A stretch of 64,000 nt of DNA from Marinobacter sp. ELB17. GTDB taxonomy: Bacteria > Pseudomonadota > Gammaproteobacteria > Pseudomonadales > Oleiphilaceae. The stretch covers positions 1 to 64,000 of the forward strand of contig NZ_AAXY01000014.1 in NCBI RefSeq assembly GCF_000169375.1, read 5' to 3'. This document shows, piece after piece, positions 1-7,909 of this stretch. Below the pieces are notes generated by a model. That model was not told the DNA's origin, ran no database searches, and worked only from the letters and a program-made list of their open reading frames with translations. A program made the position numbers and the translations under genes. The stretch's first letter is position 1, and each line of letters starts with the position of its first letter.

Positions 1-50
1 CGCGTAAGCCGGATTATTCGAGAGGCAAAACGCAAGACCTGACCCCGAGA

Positions 51-74
51 AATCGATTTCAAATCTGTCCCCTA
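51..74. repeat. Partial GGGGACAG-type palindrome
   Basis: One arm and the centre (TTTCAAATCTGTCCCC) of the palindromic repeat that recurs at 1.74, 58.8 and 60.1 kb. The left arm is degraded here. It lies just before a terminator hairpin, in non-coding DNA. Confidence 0.6.
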
Positions 75-106
75 TTTAATGCCCCACCAACTACCCTGCA
101 TAACCC

Positions 107-140
107 AAAAGCCGCTGAATCCCGCATTCAGCGGCTTTTT
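107..140 (+). terminator. Rho-independent terminator of a gene outside the window
   Basis: AAAAGCCGCTGAAT and ATTCAGCGGCTTTTT form a 14-bp stem with a short CCCGC loop, ending in a T-run. It isolates the PEP-CTERM control region that follows from upstream transcription. No coding sequence is seen between position 1 and this hairpin. Confidence 0.85.
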
Positions 141-150
141 GTATGGCGAT

Positions 151-166
151 GTCGAATTTCTTTACA
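151..166 (+). promoter_or_regulatory. PEP-CTERM upstream box, copy 1
   Basis: GTCGAATTTCTTTACA. This is one of five similar 16-17 bp boxes in the window (also 1301, 1509, 1836 and, on the minus strand, 54869), all lying upstream of PEP-CTERM genes or their remnant. Here it starts 69 bp before the GG of a sigma-54 promoter, the place where an enhancer-binding activator normally sits. The role is inferred from position and recurrence. Confidence 0.6.
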
Positions 167-216
167 GCCCATAAATCAGAGTAATAAAAAACCTATAAGA
201 AACAACAAGCTTAAAA

Positions 217-235
217 GTTGGCACGGTAATCGCTT
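217..235 (+). promoter_or_regulatory. Sigma-54 (RpoN) promoter of the first PEP-CTERM gene
   Basis: TTGGCACGGTAATCGCT matches the -24/-12 consensus TTGGCAC-N4-TTGCT with one mismatch. The invariant GG (220-221) and GC (232-233) are separated by exactly 10 bases. Transcription would start near 245, just before the riboswitch-like fold at 254-340. Sigma-54 promoters need an enhancer-binding ATPase; none is encoded in the window. Confidence 0.75.
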
Positions 236-253
236 CGTATTAGATATGGAAAA

Positions 254-340
254 GGCAAGCGCCTAACCAGCAGCCAAACCATTTGTGAGGATGGGACGGA
301 AAGCCAAGGATCTCTGGGGAAAAGAGACAGCCTGGTTGCC
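254..340 (+). promoter_or_regulatory. Cyclic-di-GMP class I (GEMM) riboswitch candidate
   Basis: The 5' leader contains the GEMM core: AAACC ATTT, a GTGA (GNRA) tetraloop, GGAT GGGACG and then AAAGCC. The two base pairs closing this helix are CC/GG (274-275 with 298-299), where the Vibrio cholerae Vc2 aptamer has GC/GC; this is a compensatory change that keeps pairing. A second stem, TCTCT/AGAGA (311-315 with 323-327), follows, then AGCCTGGTTGCC, matching Vc2 AGCGGGGUUACC. GGCAA (254-258) can pair with TTGCC (336-340) as the closing helix. The linker after the first strand is about 8 nt longer than in Vc2, which is atypical. The base I align with the ligand-contacting G20 (273) is G, favouring c-di-GMP over cGAMP, though the alignment was made by eye. 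No clear expression platform is visible. Confidence 0.72.
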
Positions 341-384
341 TAGCGAACTATAACGTTAAAAAGCGACTCAACCGGAGAACACTC

Positions 385-1182
385 ATGAAACTCAAGAAAC
401 TAGTGGCTGTAATCGCACTATCCGCAGCCGCGATGTCGGCACAGGCTGTAGTTATTAATAATGGTGGAGAGGCGAACCTAAACGAAATCATTAACGGAAC
501 GCTGCTCGTTACCGGCAACGCGGTCAATGCGTTAGGTGACACGGCTACGAACGACGCCTCAACGAATGGCTATTTCAGATCGTCCGAAGGCGACAGCTCG
601 GCAACGTTTTTGATTGAAATCACTGGAAATGCCGCCACTCAATCCTTCGGTATTTTCAATGGCAACGACTACGTTCAGCTTTTTGCTGGCAGTGATTCAG
701 GTGCCTTCGAGACTTCTGGTGGCTATACAGGCACAGTAGTCGACGCCAGCAATCGAGCCAGAGTTGGGTTCGAATTGTCTGGAGCCGGTGTCGACGTCTT
801 CGTAGACAACGTCTTGGCAACCACTTTCAGCAGCGATACCTTCGGCTTTTATCTTGGTGGAGGCGGCGCTCCAGTTATCTACTCTGACGCGACCAAAAAC
901 GTAGGCGGCGCTGAGCGCATGGTTTCTATTCAAGGCCAAGGCCAGTACTTGAACCTTGGATCAGAGCTTGATTTCGGCTGCACTGCAATGGCTACTGGCA
1001 ACTGTACGCTTTGGGAAGATGACGACTATATCGTCGCGTTTGAAGATGGAGGCGATTTCGACTTCAACGACTTGATGGTTTACGTCGAGGACATCACTCC
1101 AGTACCAGAGCCAGGCACCCTGGCCCTCCTTGGCCTCGGCCTTGCCGGTCTTGGCGCTTCACGTCGTCGTCAGAAAGCCTGA
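385..1182 (+). CDS. PEP-CTERM sorted protein with DUF4114-like region
   Basis: A 265-residue secreted protein with a signal peptide (residues 1-21, MKLKK then a hydrophobic stretch ending AQA). The last part reads VPEPGTLALLGLGLAGLG followed by SRRRQK: a PEP motif, transmembrane helix and basic tail, which is the recognition signal cut by exosortases. Near residue 215 the sequence DDDYIVAFEDGGDFDFNDL resembles the acidic DUF4114 domain, possibly calcium binding. GGAG lies 8 nt before ATG. XrtA, encoded 1.6 kb downstream, is the likely processing enzyme. Upstream are a sigma-54 promoter and a GEMM-type riboswitch, so expression is probably tied to EPS or biofilm signalling. Specific function unknown. 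Confidence 0.9.
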   Translation: MKLKKLVAVIALSAAAMSAQAVVINNGGEANLNEIINGTLLVTGNAVNALGDTATNDASTNGYFRSSEGDSSATFLIEITGNAATQSFGIFNGNDYVQLFAGSDSGAFETSGGYTGTVVDASNRARVGFELSGAGVDVFVDNVLATTFSSDTFGFYLGGGGAPVIYSDATKNVGGAERMVSIQGQGQYLNLGSELDFGCTAMATGNCTLWEDDDYIVAFEDGGDFDFNDLMVYVEDITPVPEPGTLALLGLGLAGLGASRRRQKA

Positions 1183-1201
1183 TTACGACAGGGTATTTGA
1201 A

Positions 1202-1227
1202 AAAGTCAGCTTCGGCTGACTTTTTTT
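1202..1227 (+). terminator. Terminator after the first PEP-CTERM gene
   Basis: AAAGTCAGC-TTCG-GCTGACTTT followed by a T-run: a 9-bp stem with a UUCG tetraloop. The same hairpin design recurs after the second PEP-CTERM gene at 2705, and its right half is fused to the collapsed gene copy at 1.7 kb. Confidence 0.9.
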
Positions 1228-1300
1228 GTTTTAAATTTGTGTTTTCTCAATTCTGAACAACCAGCACCCTCAACACTACCAACACCCCCTTAAAACGAGC

Positions 1301-1316
1301 GTCGATTTTCTTTACG
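1301..1316 (+). promoter_or_regulatory. PEP-CTERM upstream box, copy 2
   Basis: GTCGATTTTCTTTACG, differing from copy 1 at two of 16 positions. It lies in the 860-bp non-coding stretch between the first and second PEP-CTERM genes. No GG-N10-GC promoter was found directly after it, so it may be a leftover of the collapsed gene or a distal enhancer. Confidence 0.4.
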
Positions 1317-1508
1317 CTGTCGTTCATCACCTTACATTACCTCAACCTATTGATTTTAAAACTTATCATGGAGAACTAACGCAACTTGAACGAGCGATAG
1401 AGCAATGCAGCTGCCGAGAACGAAAATCCCTCTGTAAAGGTATATCGTTGTATTCCCTAGCGAATTACGCTCTCCACGCCAGAACCGCAAACCCACGACA
1501 GGCACGAA

Positions 1509-1525
1509 GTCGAAATTTTATACAC
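1509..1525 (+). promoter_or_regulatory. PEP-CTERM upstream box, copy 3
   Basis: GTCGAAATTTTATACAC, nearly identical to copy 4 at 1836. The similarity continues beyond the box (TTTTTAACC...TCTACC.TTCTGTATTT), showing that this control region was duplicated together with the now collapsed gene that follows. Confidence 0.5.
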
Positions 1526-1582
1526 TTATAATGTCCTCGCCCCCTCGATTACTTTTTAACCGATTCTACCATTCTGTATTTT

Positions 1583-1717
1583 GTATACTTTTGTAACTCA
1601 GATGACTCCGACAAAGTAGAACTTAGCAGGTCAGGTGGCGTAGCCTTCGACGTAGCCCGCATACCAGAGCCAGGCACCCTAGCCCTGCTCAGCCTCGGGC
1701 TTACTGGCTTCGGCTGA
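1583..1717 (+). pseudogene. Collapsed PEP-CTERM gene remnant
   Basis: An open frame without a start codon ends in IPEPGTLALLSLGLTGFG and a stop, the hallmark C-terminal helix of a PEP-CTERM protein but without the arginine-rich tail. The last codons (GGCTTCGGCTGA) run straight into CTTTTTT, which is the right half of the terminator hairpin found after its intact neighbours. A deletion has therefore joined the helix-coding DNA to the terminator. The body of the gene is missing as well. It is preceded by a copy of the shared regulatory box. Confidence 0.8.
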
Positions 1718-1732
1718 CTTTTTTATGGGCCA

Positions 1733-1773
1733 GACCGGGGACAGACCGGGGACAGATTTCAAATCTGTCCCCT
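1733..1773. repeat. GGGGACAG palindrome with partial second arm
   Basis: A full 25-bp palindrome (GGGGACAGATTT and its complement around a TC centre) preceded by an extra GGGGACAGACC half unit. It belongs to the same family as the arrays at 58.76 and 60.13 kb and lies between the collapsed and the intact second PEP-CTERM gene. Confidence 0.8.
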
Positions 1774-1835
1774 ACCCTACACAAGCACCCAAATCCGCGC
1801 CCACCGCATTATATTGAACTCAAGGCAGCCAAAGC

Positions 1836-1852
1836 GTCGAGATTTTATACAC
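1836..1852 (+). promoter_or_regulatory. PEP-CTERM upstream box, copy 4
   Basis: GTCGAGATTTTATACAC, starting 91 bp before the GG of the sigma-54 promoter at 1925. With copies 1 and 5 it completes the pattern of box then sigma-54 promoter before every intact PEP-CTERM gene here. Confidence 0.6.
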
Positions 1853-1924
1853 ACCCCCAGCCTAGCCGTTTCAATTGCTTTTAAACCCAGTCTATCTTTC
1901 TGTATTTATTGATTTTTTTATAAA

Positions 1925-1942
1925 TTGGCTTTTTTATTGCTT
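1925..1942 (+). promoter_or_regulatory. Sigma-54 promoter of the second PEP-CTERM gene
   Basis: TTGGCTTTTTTATTGCTT: GG (1927-1928) and GC (1939-1940) are 10 bases apart, with a perfect TTGCT at -12. The transcript would start near 1951 and carry a leader of about 90 nt. That leader shows no GEMM motif, only a short hairpin (TCTGCT near 1988 pairing with AGCAGG near 2010). Confidence 0.75.
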
Positions 1943-2042
1943 AATATAGAATAAGTTACAAACCACTTAAAACCAAACGCAAATCCTCTCTGCTCAAAAT
2001 AATTATGGAAAGCAGGGATTGACGAAAAACAGGGAAACAATC

Positions 2043-2690
2043 ATGAAGAAAGCACAACTGAAAACCGCACTCCTTACGAGCGTTGTCGTTGCTGCCGCTT
2101 TGGGCATGAGTTCAATAGCCAGTGCAAGCATTCTCACAAATGGTAGCTTCGAAAACCCTGGGGTTTCAGGATATGAGTTCTTAACACCCGAAGAGCTGTT
2201 AGGGTGGAAATCAACTGGAGATGTAGAGTTTTGGAACCGCGATATTGGCGCCCAACCGAATGGCCCTGCCCCAGCCGATGGATCTCAATACCTCGAGTTG
2301 AACTCGCGTGATGGCGGCCCTTACTCAATTTTTCAAAGCTTCGATTCAGTAATCGGAACCATCTATGAGGTGTCTTTCGCTTACAGCGCGAGAGCAAACA
2401 CAAACCCAGCAGAAGAGTTCAGCTTTTACTTTGGGGACGTAAACGGTTCCGGCGACACCTTTAACATCGCTAACGGAAACACAAATGACTGGACCAACCC
2501 TACTTACAACTTTATGGCGACATCAGAAACTTCTAAGATAGCGTTCACAGCCATCGTTCCATCTACTGGCACCGTAGGGAACTTTCTGGACAATGTCATA
2601 GTTATCGACGCTCCAGAACCCGGCACCCTTGCTCTCCTAGGCCTCGGCTTAGCCGGCCTGGGCGCTGCCCGTCGTCGTCAAAAGTCTTGA
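2043..2690 (+). CDS. PEP-CTERM sorted protein with carbohydrate-binding-like fold
   Basis: A 215-residue secreted protein. ATG 2043 is chosen over the in-frame 2019 start because AGGGA lies 8 nt before it and it begins a clean signal peptide (MKKAQLKTALL... to SIASA). The mature part has the pattern ILTNGSFENPGV, GWKSTG, DGSQYLEL and QSFDSVIGTIYEVSFAYSAR seen in DUF642-like and CBM-like beta-sandwich modules, which suggests polysaccharide binding. The C-terminus APEPGTLALLGLGLAGLG plus ARRRQK is the exosortase signal. The DNA of this tail is nearly identical to that of the first PEP-CTERM gene, so the sorting module has been shared or copied. Sigma-54 promoter upstream, own terminator downstream. 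Confidence 0.9.
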   Translation: MKKAQLKTALLTSVVVAAALGMSSIASASILTNGSFENPGVSGYEFLTPEELLGWKSTGDVEFWNRDIGAQPNGPAPADGSQYLELNSRDGGPYSIFQSFDSVIGTIYEVSFAYSARANTNPAEEFSFYFGDVNGSGDTFNIANGNTNDWTNPTYNFMATSETSKIAFTAIVPSTGTVGNFLDNVIVIDAPEPGTLALLGLGLAGLGAARRRQKS

Positions 2691-2704
2691 TCTAATCAAG
2701 CTTG

Positions 2705-2733
2705 AAAAAAGCCAGCTTCGGCTGGCTTTTTTA
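2705..2733 (+). terminator. Terminator after the second PEP-CTERM gene
   Basis: AAAAAAGCCAGC-TTCG-GCTGGCTTTTTT: a strong UUCG-capped stem ending in a T-run. It separates the PEP-CTERM gene from xrtA 73 bp further on. Confidence 0.9.
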
Positions 2734-2805
2734 CTTTTTATTTGTGTTTTCCAACGCTTAAATACACGTTACCCTAACGCCTTCATCCGTTCCGGTGGAC
2801 ACCCA

Positions 2806-4251
2806 ATGCTACGGAAAGCGCAACAAAACCTACCAACCGCAACGCCCTACATTCTGGCCACTGTGCTCGCCATTGGTCTGTTTCTACCCACCTGGCTCCG
2901 TTTGATCGGCGAATGGCTAGACTTCGAACAAGTACTCGCCCACGGGCTGGCAACCGCACTCATTTTTCTCTGGCTGGTGATCACCCACCCACCGGCACCC
3001 AATAAAGCGTCAACCCATCGGCAAAGGCCCTTTTACAAAACTGGCGCTCTGGCGCTGATTGTCATCACCTTGGGTTGGGCAGTGCTGGAACTTGCCCGCA
3101 TCGACACCCTCGCCTACTTTGCATTGCCTGCGGGCGTTGCTGGCATAACCTGGGCGCTACTGGGCTGGCAGCGCATGATTAGCTTTGTGCCCTACATTCT
3201 GGTTTTGTCACTATCACTGCCATTCTGGGGCGACTTAATACCGGCACTGGTTCACCTGGCCAGCGCAGTAGTAGGCACCTGGGTAAGCTGGTTGAATATG
3301 CCGGCCCTCATCGAAGGCAACAGCATTACCGTGCCCTTCGGCCGATTGGTTATTGAAGACGGCTGCTCCGGTATTCGCTACTTCGCCATCTCTATTCTAC
3401 TGGCGGCGATGACCTCCGTATTGAACGACTACCGCTGGCGCGGCTGGCTGGCAAGCCTCAGCGTCGCCATCACGCTTGCGCTGATCGTAAACTGGGTTCG
3501 CATTACCATCCTGGTGGTAGTTGGCTATCAGTCCGAAATGCAAAGCGACCTGCTGACAGACCATGAACTGATGGGCTGGCTAGTATACGGCGCCTTCATC
3601 ATCCCGGTTATGTACTTCTCACCGGTCATGAAGCGCAGCCCCGACAGCCAAACCCAGCCAGCAAACATCAACAAAAAAGGCTACATCGCCATCGCCGTTG
3701 CCGTTCTGATCGGCCCCGTTGCCCTAACGCTGGCAACCACCACAACCACCCAACCCGGGCTCTGGTCGCTGAACATGGCGAACAGCCCAAAAGCCGAACT
3801 GCAGTCGCTACCGATCCCCCTAAGCATGCCGGAAGCCCTAAACCAGCAAGCCTGGCGCACCGCAGGCACTTGGATATTATTGGCCCAAAACCAACGCACC
3901 AGCGCCGACGACAAGCTGGTGCCTTACCTGCCAGCACAGTTCAACCGCTCACAATGGCTGCGCGAGAGCCATCAACAGCCCGGCGCAACGGTTTATCGCA
4001 ACATACTCACGCGGGAACAGGTGGTTATGGCGCAGTGGTATCAGGTGGGTGACTACCGTGCCGACAGCTACCGCAACGCCAAACTTCTGCAGATACCGGC
4101 GCTGCTTGAGGGTGCAACGCACTTTGCGCTGGTAACCCTTCAAGCCTCTTGCCAGCAGCGAAATTGTGAAAGCGCTTACAACGCCGTCATTAACCAAAAG
4201 ACGACGCTACAGGCCCAATCGTTCACGCTGATACAGAGCACGTCCCAATGA
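2806..4251 (+). CDS. xrtA: Exosortase A with C-terminal EpsI domain
   Basis: A 481-residue inner-membrane protein. Residues 1-275 form the multi-pass exosortase core, a cysteine transpeptidase-like enzyme that cleaves PEP-CTERM proteins. The expected triad is visible: Cys187 in EDGCSGIRYF, Arg232 in NWVRITILV and His253 in DHELMGW. After another membrane segment (about 292-312), residues 315-480 form the periplasmic EpsI-type domain, which in many EPS loci is a separate protein. It heads a short EPS gene run and overlaps the next gene by 4 bp (ATGA). Likely substrates are the PEP-CTERM proteins at 385, 2043 and 54666. Assignment to the A subtype rests on the surrounding XrtA-type EPS genes. 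Confidence 0.93.
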   Translation: MLRKAQQNLPTATPYILATVLAIGLFLPTWLRLIGEWLDFEQVLAHGLATALIFLWLVITHPPAPNKASTHRQRPFYKTGALALIVITLGWAVLELARIDTLAYFALPAGVAGITWALLGWQRMISFVPYILVLSLSLPFWGDLIPALVHLASAVVGTWVSWLNMPALIEGNSITVPFGRLVIEDGCSGIRYFAISILLAAMTSVLNDYRWRGWLASLSVAITLALIVNWVRITILVVVGYQSEMQSDLLTDHELMGWLVYGAFIIPVMYFSPVMKRSPDSQTQPANINKKGYIAIAVAVLIGPVALTLATTTTTQPGLWSLNMANSPKAELQSLPIPLSMPEALNQQAWRTAGTWILLAQNQRTSADDKLVPYLPAQFNRSQWLRESHQQPGATVYRNILTREQVVMAQWYQVGDYRADSYRNAKLLQIPALLEGATHFALVTLQASCQQRNCESAYNAVINQKTTLQAQSFTLIQSTSQ

Positions 4252-5186
4252 GCACAAGCCAGGGCGAAATGCGCGGCAGATTACGCAGCAACGCAAGCAG
4301 CACTGGCATCCTGTCGTCTAACACTTATGCAAAACACACTTTAAAATGCAGCCTGAAGCCAGAGGCGATGGAGCTCATCCGGTGCCGGCACCTGAATATT
4401 CAAACAACCCACGTCAAAGCCATCGAACTTGTCAGCTTTAACGAAGCCAAAAACCGCCTGATCACAAAAAAGGTCATCGGCAAGGAACTGTTTCATGCCC
4501 TCTGGAACCCAACCAATCTGCTCGGCCGCCTACAAGGCCACCGGTTGCAGAATCCAGATACCCTGGTCCATCGCATTACAGAGATCGGCACCTGGCTACG
4601 CAAGTACCACAACAGTTCCGCCGGGCTAACGCCAGAAAGTACCGATGGTAGCTGGCTGGTAACAGCATTCGCACAAAAAATTCGCGGAATCCGGGCAAGC
4701 AAACTGATACCAGAGCCCAATCTCAAAAAAATCGAGCAAAAATATTCTACAGAATTACAGAAACTCACCACTCCCGACTACCTGTCCTTCAATAACGCCT
4801 TCCCGTGCCAGGTCCATGGCGACTTTGTGCTTTATAACGTGTTGGTGGACAGCCAGCAGAACATGCACATACTGGATTTCAGCAAAACCCGGATCTCAAG
4901 CAACCTGGAAGACGTGGCGCGTTTCTACAGCACCCTCTGGGCCATCGCGCAAACCAACCGCACCCGTCGTAGCCTGCTCCGCGAGTTGCCTACCAGGTTC
5001 TTGAAAGCCTACGGATTGCCGCCTCTGATTGCTGAAACCCCTTATTTTCGCGCCAATCTGGTATACAATTTCTTGGCTCATCTGGAAGCCCAGCACCGCG
5101 GGCGAAAGACGTTTTCGTGGAACACCAACCGTGAAATGGGCCAGATTACCCGCGCGGGTATGAAGTGGATCTACCAGCAAATCTGA
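4248..5186 (+). CDS. Aminoglycoside-phosphotransferase-fold kinase-like protein
   Basis: A 312-residue cytoplasmic protein of the APH/choline-kinase fold. The catalytic loop reads [13 protein letters not shown] (HGD...N near residue 190) and the metal-binding Asp is in HILDFSKTR about 17 residues later. The N-terminal half is poorly conserved and no nucleotide-binding loop could be assigned. It overlaps xrtA by 4 bp and precedes manC, so it is translated with the EPS genes. It could phosphorylate a sugar, a lipid head group or another small EPS precursor; the substrate cannot be told from sequence. Confidence 0.7.
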   Translation: MSTSQGEMRGRLRSNASSTGILSSNTYAKHTLKCSLKPEAMELIRCRHLNIQTTHVKAIELVSFNEAKNRLITKKVIGKELFHALWNPTNLLGRLQGHRLQNPDTLVHRITEIGTWLRKYHNSSAGLTPESTDGSWLVTAFAQKIRGIRASKLIPEPNLKKIEQKYSTELQKLTTPDYLSFNNAFPCQVHGDFVLYNVLVDSQQNMHILDFSKTRISSNLEDVARFYSTLWAIAQTNRTRRSLLRELPTRFLKAYGLPPLIAETPYFRANLVYNFLAHLEAQHRGRKTFSWNTNREMGQITRAGMKWIYQQI

Positions 5187-5230
5187 AGCCGGCACACAAC
5201 GACATTCACCCAGTTTACAAGGTCATTTTT

Positions 5231-6637
5231 ATGCTTTTCCCAATCGTTCTTGCAGGCGGCAGCGGCTCACGTTTATGGCCGTTATCACGGCAACTGCACC
5301 CCAAGCAGTTCCTACCCTTGCTGGGCAAAAATTCCATGCTGCAAGCCACAATAGCGCGCCTGAAGGGCTTAGAGACCGCACCACCAACGATCATCTGTAA
5401 CAACGAACACCGCTTCCTGGCCGCCGAGCAACTGCGGGCCGCCGGAATAAACGATGCCAAAGTTCTGCTGGAACCTGTCGGGCGCAATACAGCGCCAGCC
5501 ATTGCCCTGGCAGCGCTGGCTCTGGTGAGGGAAAACCCAAACGCGGTATTACTGGTGCTGGCGGCCGATCACGTTATAGATGATGAAGCGGCTTTTCGCG
5601 CCGCGGTAGAAAACGCTGCCCGCTATGCAGCCCAGGGAAAGCTCGTTACCTTTGGCATAAAACCAGACATGGCCCACACCGGCTATGGCTACATCCGCGC
5701 AGGAAAAACCCTGGGGCCAGCTGCCTGTGAATTAGACGAATTCGTAGAGAAGCCCTCCAAAGAAACCGCACAAAGCTATCTGACAGAAGGAAACTACACC
5801 TGGAACAGCGGCATGTTCCTGTTCAGGGCCGACAGATACCTGGAAGAACTTAAGCAGTGGCGGCCGGATATCCTTGAAGCCTGCACACAAGCAATGGCAA
5901 ACCCCGTGCCGGACCTAACGTTTATTCGAATCAACGAAGAGGCGTTTCGTGCGTGCCCAAGTGAATCCGTCGATTACGCCGTTATGGAGAAAACTGGCGC
6001 AGGCGTAGTCATCGAGATGGACGCCGGCTGGAGTGACATCGGATCCTGGTCTGCACTTTGGGAAAAACTGGACAAAGATGCGAACGGCAACGCCTGCAAC
6101 GGCGATGTCATGCTTCACAACGCCAGCAATTCACTGGTCCGCGCCGATCACCGGCTGGTTGCATTGGTCGGCGTTGAGAACCTCATCGTGGTCGAAACCA
6201 AAGACGCGATTATGGTTGCCCACAAAGACCACGTAGAAGATGTAAAAGCCCTGGTCGCGTCCATTGAATCGGACGGGCGCCACGAACACATAAACCATCG
6301 CGAAGTGTACCGGCCCTGGGGCGTGTTTGATTCAATCGACAACGGCCACCGCTATCAGGTAAAACGCATAACCGTGAACCCCGGTGCGAAGCTCTCGGTG
6401 CAAAAACACCACCACCGGGCAGAACACTGGATTGTGGTCAGCGGAACCGCCATGGTCACCAATGGCGAAAAGCAGTACCTGGTCACCGAGAACCAGTCGA
6501 CTTACATTCCCATTGGCGAGATTCACAGCCTCGAAAACCCGGGCGTTATTCCTTTGGAATTGATTGAAGTGCAATCCGGCTCGTATTTGGGCGAAGACGA
6601 CATTGTGCGCTTACAAGATCAATACGGCAGAGCCTGA
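5231..6637 (+). CDS. manC: Mannose-1-phosphate guanylyltransferase / mannose-6-phosphate isomerase
   Basis: A 468-residue bifunctional enzyme making GDP-mannose, the donor for mannose (and, through other enzymes, rhamnose, fucose or mannuronate) residues. The N-terminal nucleotidyltransferase domain begins [16 protein letters not shown], the signature pyrophosphorylase motif, and FVEKPS lies near residue 175. The C-terminal type II isomerase cupin includes [13 protein letters not shown] and [12 protein letters not shown] with the metal-ligand histidines. ATG 5231 starts directly at the domain; a start 22 codons earlier would add unconserved residues. It serves EPS synthesis from the xrtA gene run. 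algA and cpsB are synonyms in other systems. Confidence 0.93.
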   Translation: MLFPIVLAGGSGSRLWPLSRQLHPKQFLPLLGKNSMLQATIARLKGLETAPPTIICNNEHRFLAAEQLRAAGINDAKVLLEPVGRNTAPAIALAALALVRENPNAVLLVLAADHVIDDEAAFRAAVENAARYAAQGKLVTFGIKPDMAHTGYGYIRAGKTLGPAACELDEFVEKPSKETAQSYLTEGNYTWNSGMFLFRADRYLEELKQWRPDILEACTQAMANPVPDLTFIRINEEAFRACPSESVDYAVMEKTGAGVVIEMDAGWSDIGSWSALWEKLDKDANGNACNGDVMLHNASNSLVRADHRLVALVGVENLIVVETKDAIMVAHKDHVEDVKALVASIESDGRHEHINHREVYRPWGVFDSIDNGHRYQVKRITVNPGAKLSVQKHHHRAEHWIVVSGTAMVTNGEKQYLVTENQSTYIPIGEIHSLENPGVIPLELIEVQSGSYLGEDDIVRLQDQYGRA

Positions 6638-6646
6638 TGAAACCTT

Positions 6647-7831
6647 TTGTCCCACAAAGCGACCCTGCCCGTGGCTGACAATCACTCTCCAACCCGTATC
6701 CCAACCCGCATCTTGCACGTTACCTTCAATATGGGCTTCGGCGGCACCGAACAGGTTATTCGCCAACTGGTCATCAACCTGGACCCACAACGGTTCCGGT
6801 GCGAAATCGCCTGCATTGATGGCGAAGTCGGTGCCATAGGCAAGGCCATGGAAGCAGACAACGGCATCACCATCCATTCCAGAAAGCGCGGGCCAGGGCT
6901 AGACTGGAAAACAATCCGCTGGCTCCGGCGCCTCATCAAGTCCGGCCGTTTCGACTTTGTGCATTGCCACCAATACTCGCCCTACACCTACGGCTGGTTT
7001 GCACACTGGGGCACAGGCGCAAAAGTGGTGTTCACCGAACACGGCCGCTTTCACCCAGACCAACACCGGAAAAAAGCAAGGCTGATCAACCCCATCATTG
7101 CACTCTCCTCTCATCGCCTGGTGGCCATATCAGCGGCTACCCGCGAAGCACTGATTGAATATGAATACCTGCCAGCATCCAAAATCGCGGTCATCTACAA
7201 CGGCATCACGCCATTAACCGTAAAAGAAGACCGCAAACAGGAACTCATAACGGAGCTGGGTATTAAATCGGGCGACGTTGTTATAGGCACCGTAGCAAGG
7301 CTGGACGCGGTCAAAAATCAGCCCATGATGCTGCAAGCCACCCGCGCCCTGATCAATCAAGGTTATAAAGTGCGCCTGCTGCTGGTCGGCGACGGCCCCG
7401 AGCGCGAAAACCTGGAAGCAATAACTCGGCAGTTAGAGCTCAACAGCGCTGTCATCTTTACCGGGTTCCAATCCCAGCCTGCCGACTACCTCAGCTTGAT
7501 GGACATATTCCTTCTTCCGTCCTTCACCGAAGGTACCTCCATGACCCTGCTAGAAGCCATGAGCCTTGGCATTCCCACGGTAGCCACTCGAGTAGGAGGT
7601 ACGGCAGAAATTGTCGAAGACAAAGAAACAGGTTTTCTGATTGAAAGTGATGACCAGGAAGCCTTTACCCGCGCCATAAAGAACTTACTGAATCAGCCAG
7701 GACAACGAAAAAAAATGGGCAGCGCCGCAAAAGCGAGATTTAAAGATAAATTCTCGGTAGAGCAGATGGTAGATCAATACCAGCGATGTTACGGCGCAAA
7801 GTTCGGCTCATTAAATCATCTATTTTTTTAA
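6647..7831 (+). CDS. Glycosyltransferase family 4, XrtA-EPS associated
   Basis: A 394-residue GT-B enzyme. The N-terminus RILHVTFNMGFGGTEQV holds the GGTE acceptor loop, and the C-terminal donor site reads FLLPSFTEGTSMTLLEAMS with the E-x7-E pair typical of GT4. The reading frame opens with TTG at 6647; GTG 6671 is an alternative start, as no good ribosome site favours either. It is clearly paralogous to the gene at 27449-28606 (shared VVFTEHGRF, LINP.IAL and EGTSMTLLEAMSLGIP). It probably adds one sugar of the EPS repeat unit. Confidence 0.88.
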   Translation: MSHKATLPVADNHSPTRIPTRILHVTFNMGFGGTEQVIRQLVINLDPQRFRCEIACIDGEVGAIGKAMEADNGITIHSRKRGPGLDWKTIRWLRRLIKSGRFDFVHCHQYSPYTYGWFAHWGTGAKVVFTEHGRFHPDQHRKKARLINPIIALSSHRLVAISAATREALIEYEYLPASKIAVIYNGITPLTVKEDRKQELITELGIKSGDVVIGTVARLDAVKNQPMMLQATRALINQGYKVRLLLVGDGPERENLEAITRQLELNSAVIFTGFQSQPADYLSLMDIFLLPSFTEGTSMTLLEAMSLGIPTVATRVGGTAEIVEDKETGFLIESDDQEAFTRAIKNLLNQPGQRKKMGSAAKARFKDKFSVEQMVDQYQRCYGAKFGSLNHLFF

Positions 7832-7909
7832 TTTGTGCTAAAGTTAATGTGGTACATCAAGCGCTCAAAATAATCCTTTTGTGCGCAAGGTAAATCTGGA
7901 GGTACGGCC

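Noticed and set aside
1951..2042. Possible riboswitch in the leader of the second PEP-CTERM gene
   Set aside because: No GEMM core (no AAACC...GGGACG pair); only an imperfect hairpin is present.
3668..4197. Several open frames antisense to the EpsI domain of xrtA
   Set aside because: High-GC shadow frames with no start context or recognisable domains; the sense gene is unambiguous.
7849..7865. GG-N10-GC spacing (TGTGGTACATCAAGCGCT) upstream of the PA14 lipoprotein gene
   Set aside because: The -12 part lacks TTGC, and no copy of the shared upstream box is near; a chance match is likely.
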